NCBI RefSeq assembly: GCF_023715485.1
Contig: NZ_JAMBOF010000007.1
Coordinates: 124,001-188,000, forward strand
Direction of reading: 5' to 3'
DNA from: Mesobacillus subterraneus
GTDB lineage: Bacteria > Bacillota > Bacilli > Bacillales > Cytobacillaceae
Length of the DNA stretch: 64,000 nt
Position 1 is the stretch's first letter. Each line of letters starts with the position of its first letter. The notes beneath the pieces were generated by a model. It saw only the letters and a list, made by a program, of their open reading frames with translations. It did no database searches and had not been told where the DNA came from. A program made the translations under genes and the position numbers. Below are positions 27,235-35,155 of this stretch, one piece after another.

Positions 27235-27368
27235 CTGTTGATTTCCGTTCCAGGCGCTTCGCTTTCCGTGGGGCTGGCGCTGAGCCTCCTCGTCGCTTCG
27301 CTCCTGCGGGGTCTCACCTGTCCAGCTGAGCCCACAGGAGTCTTCGCGCCTTCCACTTCAATCAACAG
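27235..27368. repeat. GC-rich intergenic repeat, family B copy 2
   Basis: Inverted ends CTGTTGAT / ATCAACAG and the same core as 19251-19381 (GCTTCGCTTTCCGTGGGG, GCGGGGTCTCACCTGTCC). Confidence 0.8.
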
Positions 27369-27410
27369 GGTTTCAATAACTGATTTGTGAACTGTATCAT
27401 TGTCGGGTCA

Positions 27411-27450
27411 AAATAGGATGGGCATAGAAGCCCAGCCTATTTTTTATTTT
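27411..27450 (+). terminator. Second hairpin terminator after repeat B copy 2
   Basis: AAATAGG and TGGGC arms pair with GCCCA and CCTATTT around a 6-nt loop; TTTTTTATTTT follows. Confidence 0.7.
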
Positions 27451-27605
27451 CCTAGGTGAAATTGCAATTTTATTTCGCAAGTCCTAAAATATCCGCACCC
27501 TATTCAAAATTCGCTATCTCAAGAAGTGAGGACGGCAAAGGTAAAATAAGAGTTAATAGTATATTTCTGTTCTAACCATTCTGCTTTAAGAAAGGAGCGG
27601 TGCTT

Positions 27606-28433
27606 GTGAAGCCAATCAATAAGGCAGACAAAAATATGGATTCTTTAAACAATGAAATGATTACGCTTTCAAAATATGAAAACCCAAAAGAATGGGAATT
27701 AATTTGGGAAGACTCCTTTTCCGTTCCTGAGATTGATTCTAGCAAGTGGAATTTTGTTGAGGGCGGCTGGGGGTTCGGGAATGAAGAATCCCAGTATTAC
27801 ACGGCACGCCAGGAAAACGCAAGAATCGAGGATGGCATGCTCGTGCTGGAAGCTAGACAAGAAGAGTTTAAGGATATGGCTTACACTTCCGCTAAGTTGA
27901 CGACAAAGGGTAAAGCGGCCTGGAAATATGGACGCTTCTCCATTCGGGCAAAATTGCCAGAGGGGCAAGGAATCTGGCCCGCGATCTGGATGATGCCTGA
28001 AGATATGGAGCGGTATACTGGTTGGCCAGCCTGCGGCGAAATTGACATTATGGAGCAGATTGGTCATCAGCCTGATACTGTCTATGGAACACTGCATTAT
28101 GGCGTCCCGCACACCTATACCGGGAAAAGTTATCAGCTCCCTGGAAACGGAAAATTCTCAGATGATTTTCATGTTTTTACGTTAGATTGGGAGCCGGGGG
28201 AGTTCAGATGGTATGTCGATGGAGTCGTCTATGCCGTTCAAAATGAATGGTTCAGCAAGTCGATTGGCACCGAAGTGCAACAGACAGGTTATGCTCCATT
28301 TGACCGGGAATTCTTCATGCAATTCAATCTTGCTGTCGGAGGGAAGTGGCCAGGTTATCCTGATGAAACGACCCAATTCCCGCAGAAGATGATCATTGAT
28401 TATATAAGAGTTTATAAAAAAAGAGATAAATAG
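27606..28433 (+). CDS. Cytoplasmic GH16 endo-beta-1,3-glucanase (laminarinase-like)
   Basis: A 275-residue glycoside hydrolase family 16 enzyme. The catalytic EIDIME motif is at about 145-150 (nucleophile E145, acid/base E150), with typical flanking sequences WPAIWMMP and the C-terminal DYIRVY strand. There is no signal peptide, so it should act inside the cell on imported oligosaccharides. The GTG at 27606 is 8 nt after AAGGAG; a GTG at 27600 is too close. First gene of the four-gene intracellular degradation operon. Confidence 0.9.
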   Translation: MKPINKADKNMDSLNNEMITLSKYENPKEWELIWEDSFSVPEIDSSKWNFVEGGWGFGNEESQYYTARQENARIEDGMLVLEARQEEFKDMAYTSAKLTTKGKAAWKYGRFSIRAKLPEGQGIWPAIWMMPEDMERYTGWPACGEIDIMEQIGHQPDTVYGTLHYGVPHTYTGKSYQLPGNGKFSDDFHVFTLDWEPGEFRWYVDGVVYAVQNEWFSKSIGTEVQQTGYAPFDREFFMQFNLAVGGKWPGYPDETTQFPQKMIIDYIRVYKKRDK

Positions 28434-28453
28434 ACATTTTGAGGTGAGCATAC

Positions 28454-29788
28454 ATGAACAAATTTTCTAAGGATTTTATTTTTGGAACAGCTACTTCGTC
28501 GTATCAAATTGAAGGCGCTTACCAGGAAGATGGCAGGACGATGTCCATCTGGGATGAGTTTTCGCGTACGCCAGGCAAGGTCTTCAATATGGATAACGGC
28601 GATGTCGCCTGTGACCACTACCATCTATATGAAAAAGATATCGAGGTGCTGAAAACGCTTGGAGTGGATTCTTACCGATTCTCCATCGCGTGGCCAAGGA
28701 TTTTTCCAGAGCAAGGCAAGTATAATCAGGCCGGAATGGACTTTTATAAAAATTTAATCAAACGTTTGATTGAAAATGGAATCAAGCCTGCGGTTACGCT
28801 TTATCATTGGGATTTGCCGATGTGGGCACATAAACAGGGCGGCTGGACAAATCGGGAATCTGTTAACTGGTTCCTCGAATATGCGGAAAAATGCTACGAG
28901 GAATTGGATGAACATGTGGAAATGTGGATTACCCACAACGAACCATGGTGCGCGGGTTTTCTCGGCTATCACCTCGGTATTCATGCACCAGGACATACCA
29001 ATATGGAAGAAGCCCTAAAGGCAGTCCATCATATTCTGCTGTCCCATGGTGAAGCAGTAGAGCTTTTAAAAGGGAAATTCAACTCATCCACACCAATCGG
29101 CATTACGTTGAATTTATCACCAATGTATCCTGCCTCAAGCTCTGCCAACGATCAATTGGCTGCCAATAATGCCGATGGATATACGAATCGGTGGTTCCTG
29201 GACCCTGTCTTAAAAGGTTCTTATCCTGTCGACATGATGAATTTGTTCTCCAAATATGTACACTCCTATGATTTTATCCATGAAGGGGACTTGGAGAAGA
29301 TTTCGATACACTGTGATTTCTTTGGGATTAACTTTTACAACCGCAGTTTAATCGAATTCCATGCAGCATCTGATTTCCTATTCAGAAACGCGTATTCGGA
29401 CTACCCGAAGACTGGAATGGGATGGGATATTTCCCCTGCTGAATTTAAAGATTTGATTCGCCGTCTTAGAGAGGAGTATACAAAACTGCCAATCTATATA
29501 ACTGAAAATGGTGCTGCTTTTGACGATCAGGTTTCGGATGACCACAGAGTTCATGATGCGGAACGCCAGGATTACGTTGAGAAGCATATCCGAGCTGTTG
29601 CCGAGCTGAATGACGAGGGAATGAACATCGCCGGCTACTACTTATGGTCGCTTCTTGATAATTTTGAATGGGCATTCGGGTACGAAAAGCGCTTTGGCAT
29701 CACATATGTGAACTTTGAAACGCAGGAAAGAATCCTTAAGGACAGCGGGCTTCGATACGCCGAAATCATCAAGAACCGTTCAATTTAA
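28454..29788 (+). CDS. GH1 beta-glucosidase
   Basis: A 444-residue family 1 beta-glucosidase, probably retaining. The acid/base Glu is E163 in THNEPWC and the nucleophile is E351 in YITENGAAF. The N-terminal signature FIFGTATSSYQIEGA is complete. No sugar-phosphate-specific motif was checked. The ATG has GAGGTGAG upstream and lies 20 nt after the GH16 stop. It likely releases glucose from short beta-glucans; exact linkage preference is inferred from neighbours. Confidence 0.92.
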   Translation: MNKFSKDFIFGTATSSYQIEGAYQEDGRTMSIWDEFSRTPGKVFNMDNGDVACDHYHLYEKDIEVLKTLGVDSYRFSIAWPRIFPEQGKYNQAGMDFYKNLIKRLIENGIKPAVTLYHWDLPMWAHKQGGWTNRESVNWFLEYAEKCYEELDEHVEMWITHNEPWCAGFLGYHLGIHAPGHTNMEEALKAVHHILLSHGEAVELLKGKFNSSTPIGITLNLSPMYPASSSANDQLAANNADGYTNRWFLDPVLKGSYPVDMMNLFSKYVHSYDFIHEGDLEKISIHCDFFGINFYNRSLIEFHAASDFLFRNAYSDYPKTGMGWDISPAEFKDLIRRLREEYTKLPIYITENGAAFDDQVSDDHRVHDAERQDYVEKHIRAVAELNDEGMNIAGYYLWSLLDNFEWAFGYEKRFGITYVNFETQERILKDSGLRYAEIIKNRSI

Positions 29789-29813
29789 ATCCAATACCTT
29801 CGGAGTGAGAATG

Positions 29814-32800
29814 ATGGAAAAATACCGAATCGACGAAAACCAATATTTTGTCATCGAACAATTTGATCAGGCTAAAACCTTCTCGAGTTTCCTGCCGGGC
29901 CTTGCAGGATTATACGGCATTCCGGTCTGGTCCTTTTACGTTAACCGCGGCCAGGCGATGGTGAGCTTTGGGGTCCAGGATAAAAACCATGCCATAACCG
30001 AGTTTTTCCCTGCAAACCAGGCTTACCAGAGAGTGTCCACGAATGGCTTCCGTACCTTTATTAAGCTGACTGGTGCGAATGGCAGCACTGTTTTTGAACC
30101 GTTTTCTGCTTATGGCGGCACGAAGAACCGCTCGAGGAACATGTATATAAAAGAAAATGAATTGAAGATTGAAGAGATCAACCAGCAATACGGATTGAAA
30201 ACAACGGTTACTTATTTTACGCTGCCAAATGAGAATCTTGGTGCCTTGGTCAGGAAGGTTGAAATCGAGAATATTTCAGGCAATGCACTGGAACTGGAAA
30301 TCCTGGACGGGCTTCCGGCAATCATTCCTTTTGGCATTGATGATGCTGCCTACAAAGCAGTGGGGAATACCCTGAAAAGCTGGATGGATGTCTTCAACCT
30401 TGAAAATAAAATCCCATACTACAGAGTCCGTTCTTCAACAAATGATTCAGCTGAAGTGGAAGAGGTGTCTAAAGGCCATTTTTACATGAGCTTTTCCGAG
30501 GATGGCGAATTGCTCTCCCCAATTGTCGACGCTGATTTGATTTTTGGATTCAACAGCTCGCTTTCTTATCCGAACGAGTTTGATAGGAAGACGATTCAAG
30601 AGCTTACATCTGCTGAGCCGGTAACTTCCAATAAGGTGCCATGCGGTTTCTCTGCCTTAGGAAAGGAAATCGGACCAGGTGAGAAGATCACTCTTCATTC
30701 CTTGATTGGACACGTAAAAGACATCGAGATCATGAATAAGAAAGCAGCAGAAATTACTGCAAGTGGCTATATCGAACGCAAGTATCAGGAAAGCCAAAGT
30801 CTTGTATCTGCCATTACTTACGATGCTCTGACAAAAACGGGTTCTCCGCTCTTTGACGCTTACGTGAAGCAGAGTTATCTGGATAATGTGCTGCGCGGGG
30901 GCTATCCAATTTCATTGGAGACGGATGATGAACCGTTCATCTATTATGTCTTTTCCCGTAAACACGGAGATCTGGAAAGAGACTACAACTTCTTTTCGCT
31001 TGCTCCTGAGTTCTTCTCCCAAGGGAACGGGAACTTCCGCGATGTGAACCAGAATCGCCGCAATGATGTCTTTTTCCATCCGGAGACAGGAGACTATAAC
31101 ATCAAGCTATTCATGAGCCTGATTCAGGCGGATGGTTACAACCCTCTCGTTGTCAAAGGGGCAAGCTTTGAACTGAAAGACATGTCAGAGTGGGGCTGGC
31201 TGGATGAATTGGTTGCGGATTCCACTGAAGCTGATTACATCCAGAAAAAGCTTGCAGGAACCTATACACCAGGAGATTTGCTTCAGTCGATTTCAGACAA
31301 GGGTATCCAGTTGAGTATCACCCTTCCTGAATTCCTAAAAAAAGTTCTGTCACGAAGCAGCCAAAATATCGAAGCAGAATTCGGTGAAGGCTACTGGATG
31401 GACCATTGGACGTACAATCTTGACTTGATTGAAAACTATCTGAAGGTCTTTCCGGAAAACAAGCAGCAGCTGCTGTTCGAGGATCAGGGTTACAAATACT
31501 TTTACAGTCCGGTCGTGGTGAATCCGCGTTCAGAGAAATACGTCCTTGTTGACGGGAAGGTCCGTCAGTACGAGGCCATAACAGAACTTGGACATCAAAG
31601 TGGTTCTGAATGGGTGAAGAAGCCAGATGGCGAGCTTTATACTTCAAGCTTGTACAGTAAGCTTTTCATGCTGGCAATGATTAAATTTTCTACCCTTGAC
31701 CCATATGGCATGGGTGTGGAGATGGAAGCGAACAAGCCGGGTTGGAATGATTCGATGAACGGACTGCCAGGATTGTTTGGTTCGGCCATGAGTGAAACGC
31801 TTGAACTGAAGCGTCTACTTGAGTTTGTGACAGCTTCTGGTCAGGAGTCTGAGTTGGAGGTTTTCCTTCCGGCTGAGGTCTATTCCTTGCTTGATTCTGT
31901 AAAAGAGAATCTCAAGCAATATGAAACAGGTGAATTAGATGATATCAGCTACTGGAACCAGGTTGCGACTGCCCGGGAACAGTATCGCGAGAATGTTAAA
32001 AATGGCTTTGGCGGCGAAGAAGTGAAGGTTTCTCTTCACGAGCTTGCTGATGATGCGGCTAAAATGCTCGAAAAGACGAAAGCTGGTATTGATCGTGCCA
32101 CCCAAATCGGCAAGGGACTTATTCCAACTTATTTTGCCTTTGAAGCTGTGAAGTGGGAAAAGCTCATCGATGAAAGCGGGAAAGAGAGAACAAATAAAAA
32201 GGGACTTCCGCTAGTAAAGGTTCAATCATTTGAAGTCTCGATGCTTCCGCACTTCCTGGAAGGGCCAGCACGAGAGCTAAAAACTGCGGACCAAGAAAGT
32301 GCACAGTCCATCTATCAGCATGTCAGGAACTCTGAGATTTTCGATCCGAAATTAAAAATGTATAAAACCTCTGGATCTCTCGAAGAGCAAACCTTTGAAA
32401 TCGGGCGCGCGAGGGCATTTACCCCAGGCTGGCTTGAGCGGGAATCGATTTTCATGCATATGGAATTTAAGTATCTGCTAAGTGTCCTTAAGTCAGGCCT
32501 ATATGAAGAGTTCTTTGAGGATTTGAAGCATGCACTTCCACCATTCATGAATCCGGGCGTGTATGGACGGAGTATCCTTGAAAACTCCTCCTTCATTGCC
32601 AGCAGTGTAAATCCGGATGAATCCGTACACGGCCAGGGATTTGTGGCCAGGCTGAGCGGAACAACTGCCGAGTTTTTAAGTATCCTGCAATTGATGATGA
32701 TCGGCAAAGAAGCTTTTTCTGTCAACGAAGGTGAATTGACATTAAAGCTTCAGCCAATTTTGCCATCATGGCTTTTCGACGAAGAAGGCAAAGTCCAGTT

Positions 32801-33002
32801 CACATTATTGGGCAAGACAGAAGTCATCTACCATAACCCAGCTCGAAAGAACACATATGGTAACGACGGTGCAAAGACTGTGAAATATGTCCTGCATACC
32901 GATGGCAGCCAGGTTGAGGTTCTTGGAGATAGAATCCAAGAATCATATGCGAAACAAGTGCGCTCAGGTCACGTTGAAAGAATCGAAGTTTATTTAGATT
33001 AA
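29814..33002 (+). CDS. Large inverting beta-glucan phosphorylase, probably GH161
   Basis: A 1062-residue protein of the GH94/GH149/GH161 clan, which phosphorolyses beta-glucosides to glucose-1-phosphate. An N-terminal beta-sandwich (about 1-300) is followed by an (alpha/alpha)6 region. The conserved GNFRDVNQNRRNDV holds the candidate general-acid Asp, comparable to the FRDxxQ motif of GH94. The length of about 1,050-1,100 residues and the beta-1,3-glucan neighbours favour GH161 (type enzyme from Paenibacillus polymyxa) or GH149 over cellobiose phosphorylase. ATG 29811 and 29814 are both possible; GGAGTGAG is 7 nt before the latter. It lies 25 nt after the GH1 gene. Confidence 0.78.
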   Translation: MEKYRIDENQYFVIEQFDQAKTFSSFLPGLAGLYGIPVWSFYVNRGQAMVSFGVQDKNHAITEFFPANQAYQRVSTNGFRTFIKLTGANGSTVFEPFSAYGGTKNRSRNMYIKENELKIEEINQQYGLKTTVTYFTLPNENLGALVRKVEIENISGNALELEILDGLPAIIPFGIDDAAYKAVGNTLKSWMDVFNLENKIPYYRVRSSTNDSAEVEEVSKGHFYMSFSEDGELLSPIVDADLIFGFNSSLSYPNEFDRKTIQELTSAEPVTSNKVPCGFSALGKEIGPGEKITLHSLIGHVKDIEIMNKKAAEITASGYIERKYQESQSLVSAITYDALTKTGSPLFDAYVKQSYLDNVLRGGYPISLETDDEPFIYYVFSRKHGDLERDYNFFSLAPEFFSQGNGNFRDVNQNRRNDVFFHPETGDYNIKLFMSLIQADGYNPLVVKGASFELKDMSEWGWLDELVADSTEADYIQKKLAGTYTPGDLLQSISDKGIQLSITLPEFLKKVLSRSSQNIEAEFGEGYWMDHWTYNLDLIENYLKVFPENKQQLLFEDQGYKYFYSPVVVNPRSEKYVLVDGKVRQYEAITELGHQSGSEWVKKPDGELYTSSLYSKLFMLAMIKFSTLDPYGMGVEMEANKPGWNDSMNGLPGLFGSAMSETLELKRLLEFVTASGQESELEVFLPAEVYSLLDSVKENLKQYETGELDDISYWNQVATAREQYRENVKNGFGGEEVKVSLHELADDAAKMLEKTKAGIDRATQIGKGLIPTYFAFEAVKWEKLIDESGKERTNKKGLPLVKVQSFEVSMLPHFLEGPARELKTADQESAQSIYQHVRNSEIFDPKLKMYKTSGSLEEQTFEIGRARAFTPGWLERESIFMHMEFKYLLSVLKSGLYEEFFEDLKHALPPFMNPGVYGRSILENSSFIASSVNPDESVHGQGFVARLSGTTAEFLSILQLMMIGKEAFSVNEGELTLKLQPILPSWLFDEEGKVQFTLLGKTEVIYHNPARKNTYGNDGAKTVKYVLHTDGSQVEVLGDRIQESYAKQVRSGHVERIEVYLD

Positions 33003-33023
33003 GAGAATAAGAGGTGTCGGTCT

Positions 33024-34352
33024 ATGGAAATGAAAATCATTCAAACCGCCAAAAATACAGGTGAACGATTTGCAGAAAAAGAGAATTCTCCAGCTTCAGC
33101 CAACCCTGAAGTTGAGCTGAAGCTCGAGCCAGAACAGAAGTATCAAAGCTTTATTGGTTTTGGGGGGGCCTTCACAGAGGCAGCTGCTTATACCCTTGCC
33201 CAAATTCCGGAAGAAGATCGCGCGAGAGTAATAGAAAGCTATTTTAATCCCGAAACTGGACTAGGCTACAGCCTTGGCAGAACCCATATCCATAGCTGTG
33301 ACTTTGCGCTGGAGAACTACACATACGTGGAAGAAAACGATACAGAATTGAAAACTTTTTCAATCGAACGGGAAAAGAAATACGTTCTGCCACTAATAAA
33401 GGATGCCGTGAAAGCAAGGGGAGAAGAATTAACGATCCTCTCCTCTCCATGGAGTCCTCCTGCATGGATGAAAACAAATAATGAAATGAATCATGGCGGG
33501 AAGCTAAAGCCTGAATTCTATGATACATGGGCCTTGTACTATACAAAGTACATCAAGGCGATGGAGTCAGAAGGGATCCCGATCTGGGGAATTACGGTCC
33601 AGAATGAACCTGAAGCCACACAGGTGTGGGACTCCTGCAGATACACAGCAGAAGAGGAACGCGATTTTGTCAAAAATCACTTAGGTCCAATCATGGAAAA
33701 AGAAGGCCTTGGGGACAAGGAAATCATCATCTGGGACCATAACCGCGATATCGCGTATGAGCGGGCAGAGACGATTTTATCTGATCCTGAAGCTTCTAAA
33801 TACATTTGGGGAACTGGCATCCACTGGTACGTGTCGGAGGAATTCGAGAACTTGAGCAAAATCCATGATGCGTTCCCGGATAAGCACCTAATTTTTACCG
33901 AAGGATGCATTGAAGGCGGAGTGCAATTAGGAGCGTGGCATACTGGCGAACGTTATGCGCGCAACATCATGGGCGATATCAACAATTGGCTCGAAGGCTG
34001 GATCGACTGGAACATTGTCCTGAACGAACAGGGTGGACCGAACCATGTCGGCAATTATTGCGATGCCCCTGTCATCGTTGATACGAAGACAGGCGAGGTT
34101 CACTATAACAGCTCCTTTTACTATATTGGCCATTTCAGCAAATACATCAAGCCAAATGCAGTAAGAATTGGCCATGAGCTAAACCATGAAACATTGAAGT
34201 CCGTTACCTTCCAAAATGAAGATGGCACAATCGTAGCAGTCGTGATGAATGACGAAGAACAAGCCGAAACAATCACAATTTCGCTCAATGGTGAAACTTC
34301 CAAAGCGGTATTACCTGAACATTCCATTACTACCTTCATCATTAAGAATTAA
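33024..34352 (+). CDS. GH30 glucanase/glucosidase, cytoplasmic
   Basis: A 442-residue family 30 glycosidase with a TIM barrel plus beta-sandwich. Acid/base E195 is in TVQNEPE and nucleophile E293 in FTEGC. No signal peptide is present, unlike most bacterial GH30 endo-glucanases, which fits an intracellular exo-type or oligosaccharide role. AGAGGTG precedes the ATG at 33024; an ATG at 33030 is an alternative. Last gene of the operon. Specificity (beta-1,6 or beta-1,3) cannot be set from sequence by eye. Confidence 0.88.
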   Translation: MEMKIIQTAKNTGERFAEKENSPASANPEVELKLEPEQKYQSFIGFGGAFTEAAAYTLAQIPEEDRARVIESYFNPETGLGYSLGRTHIHSCDFALENYTYVEENDTELKTFSIEREKKYVLPLIKDAVKARGEELTILSSPWSPPAWMKTNNEMNHGGKLKPEFYDTWALYYTKYIKAMESEGIPIWGITVQNEPEATQVWDSCRYTAEEERDFVKNHLGPIMEKEGLGDKEIIIWDHNRDIAYERAETILSDPEASKYIWGTGIHWYVSEEFENLSKIHDAFPDKHLIFTEGCIEGGVQLGAWHTGERYARNIMGDINNWLEGWIDWNIVLNEQGGPNHVGNYCDAPVIVDTKTGEVHYNSSFYYIGHFSKYIKPNAVRIGHELNHETLKSVTFQNEDGTIVAVVMNDEEQAETITISLNGETSKAVLPEHSITTFIIKN

Positions 34353-34376
34353 AACACGCAATTGACATGTAAACCG

Positions 34377-34453
34377 CACCGCCTCCTTGTGATTTCAAAC
34401 TCGTTTTATCCTGTAAGATGAATTGCTGAAATTAAGGGAGGTGGTGTTTTTTT
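34377..34453 (+). terminator. Terminator of the intracellular glucan operon
   Basis: CACCGCCTCCTT pairs, with one bulge and G-U pairs, with AAGGGAGGTGGTG across a loop of about 45 nt, followed by TTTTTTT. Confidence 0.6.
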
Positions 34454-34547
34454 ACCTATTCATTCTTTCGCTTTGACTTTTCTCAAAGTAATCCTCCGAG
34501 ATTACACTCGAATGAATGTGAACTAAAATAAGAACACGTTAAATTGG

Positions 34548-35015
34548 TTCACCAATAAGCCCTCTTGGTTACCTAAAAGAACGCAAAGTGGAAAAAGAGG
34601 TCACCAATAAGCCCTCTTGGGTTACCTAAAAGAACGAAAAGTGGAAAAAGAGGTCACCAATAAGCCCTCTTGGTTACCTAAAAGAACGCAAAGTGGAAAA
34701 AGAGGTCACCAATAAGCCCTCTTGGTTACCTAAAAGAACGCAAAGTGGAAAAAGAGGTCACCAATAAATCCTCTTGGTTACCTAAAAGAACAAAAAGTGG
34801 AAAAAGAGGTCACCAATAAGCCCTCTTGGTTACCTAAAAGAACGAAAAGTGGAAAAAGAGGTCACCAATAAGCCCTCTTGGTTATCTAAAAGAACGAAAA
34901 GTGGAAAAAGAGGTCACCAATAAATCCTCTTGGTTACCTAAAAGAACAAAAAGTGGAGAAAGAGGGCACCAATAAGCACTCTTGGTGCTAAAGAACGATA
35001 ATTGGAAAAAAAGAA
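34548..35015. repeat. Tandem array of nine 52-bp units
   Basis: Units start (at CACCAATAA) at 34550, 34602, 34655, 34707, 34759, 34811, 34863, 34915 and 34967, so the period is 52 bp with one unit of 53 bp; the ninth is degenerate. Each unit contains short inverted arms (ACCAA/TTGGT and CCTCTT/AAGAGG). Units 5 and 8 share the same variants (TAAATCC with AACAAAAAG), so blocks of units seem to have been copied. There are no unique spacers, so it is not a CRISPR array. Confidence 0.9.
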
Positions 35016-35155
35016 GGTTAGGAGAGCGCTCTGCGAACCAATCTATCAGCTTTTTTTACGCGATTGGTCAGGAGAAGCCTCAAGAACAATAGCATCAATG
35101 GTTACGAAATCAGCCTTTGCTTTTGAATGTTAAAAACAAGAAGGAGGAAAAAGAA

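Larger units (their letters stand above)
27136..27605. other. 470-bp intergenic region: two terminators around a family B repeat
   Basis: Holds a strong terminator (27167-27212), repeat family B copy 2 (27235-27368), a second terminator-like hairpin (27411-27450) and the AT-rich promoter region of the glucanase operon. The open frame covering the repeat is not credible. Confidence 0.6.
34353..35155. other. 803-bp intergenic region: terminator, 52-bp repeat array, promoter
   Basis: After the GH30 gene comes a long hairpin terminator, then a nine-unit tandem array (34548-35015) and about 140 nt of promoter region for the secreted glucanase, with the palindrome AGAGCGCTCT at 35023-35032. No credible gene. 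Confidence 0.6.

Noticed and set aside
27142-27390. 82-codon open frame on the plus strand
   Set aside because: It runs through a terminator and the family B repeat, and its composition follows the repeat.
34548-35015. Repeat array considered as CRISPR
   Set aside because: Units are continuous 52-bp repeats without unique spacers, and no cas gene is present.
35023-35032. AGAGCGCTCT palindrome considered as a cre site before the secreted glucanase
   Set aside because: It does not keep the TG/CA ends or AA positions of the cre consensus; recorded only as a palindrome.
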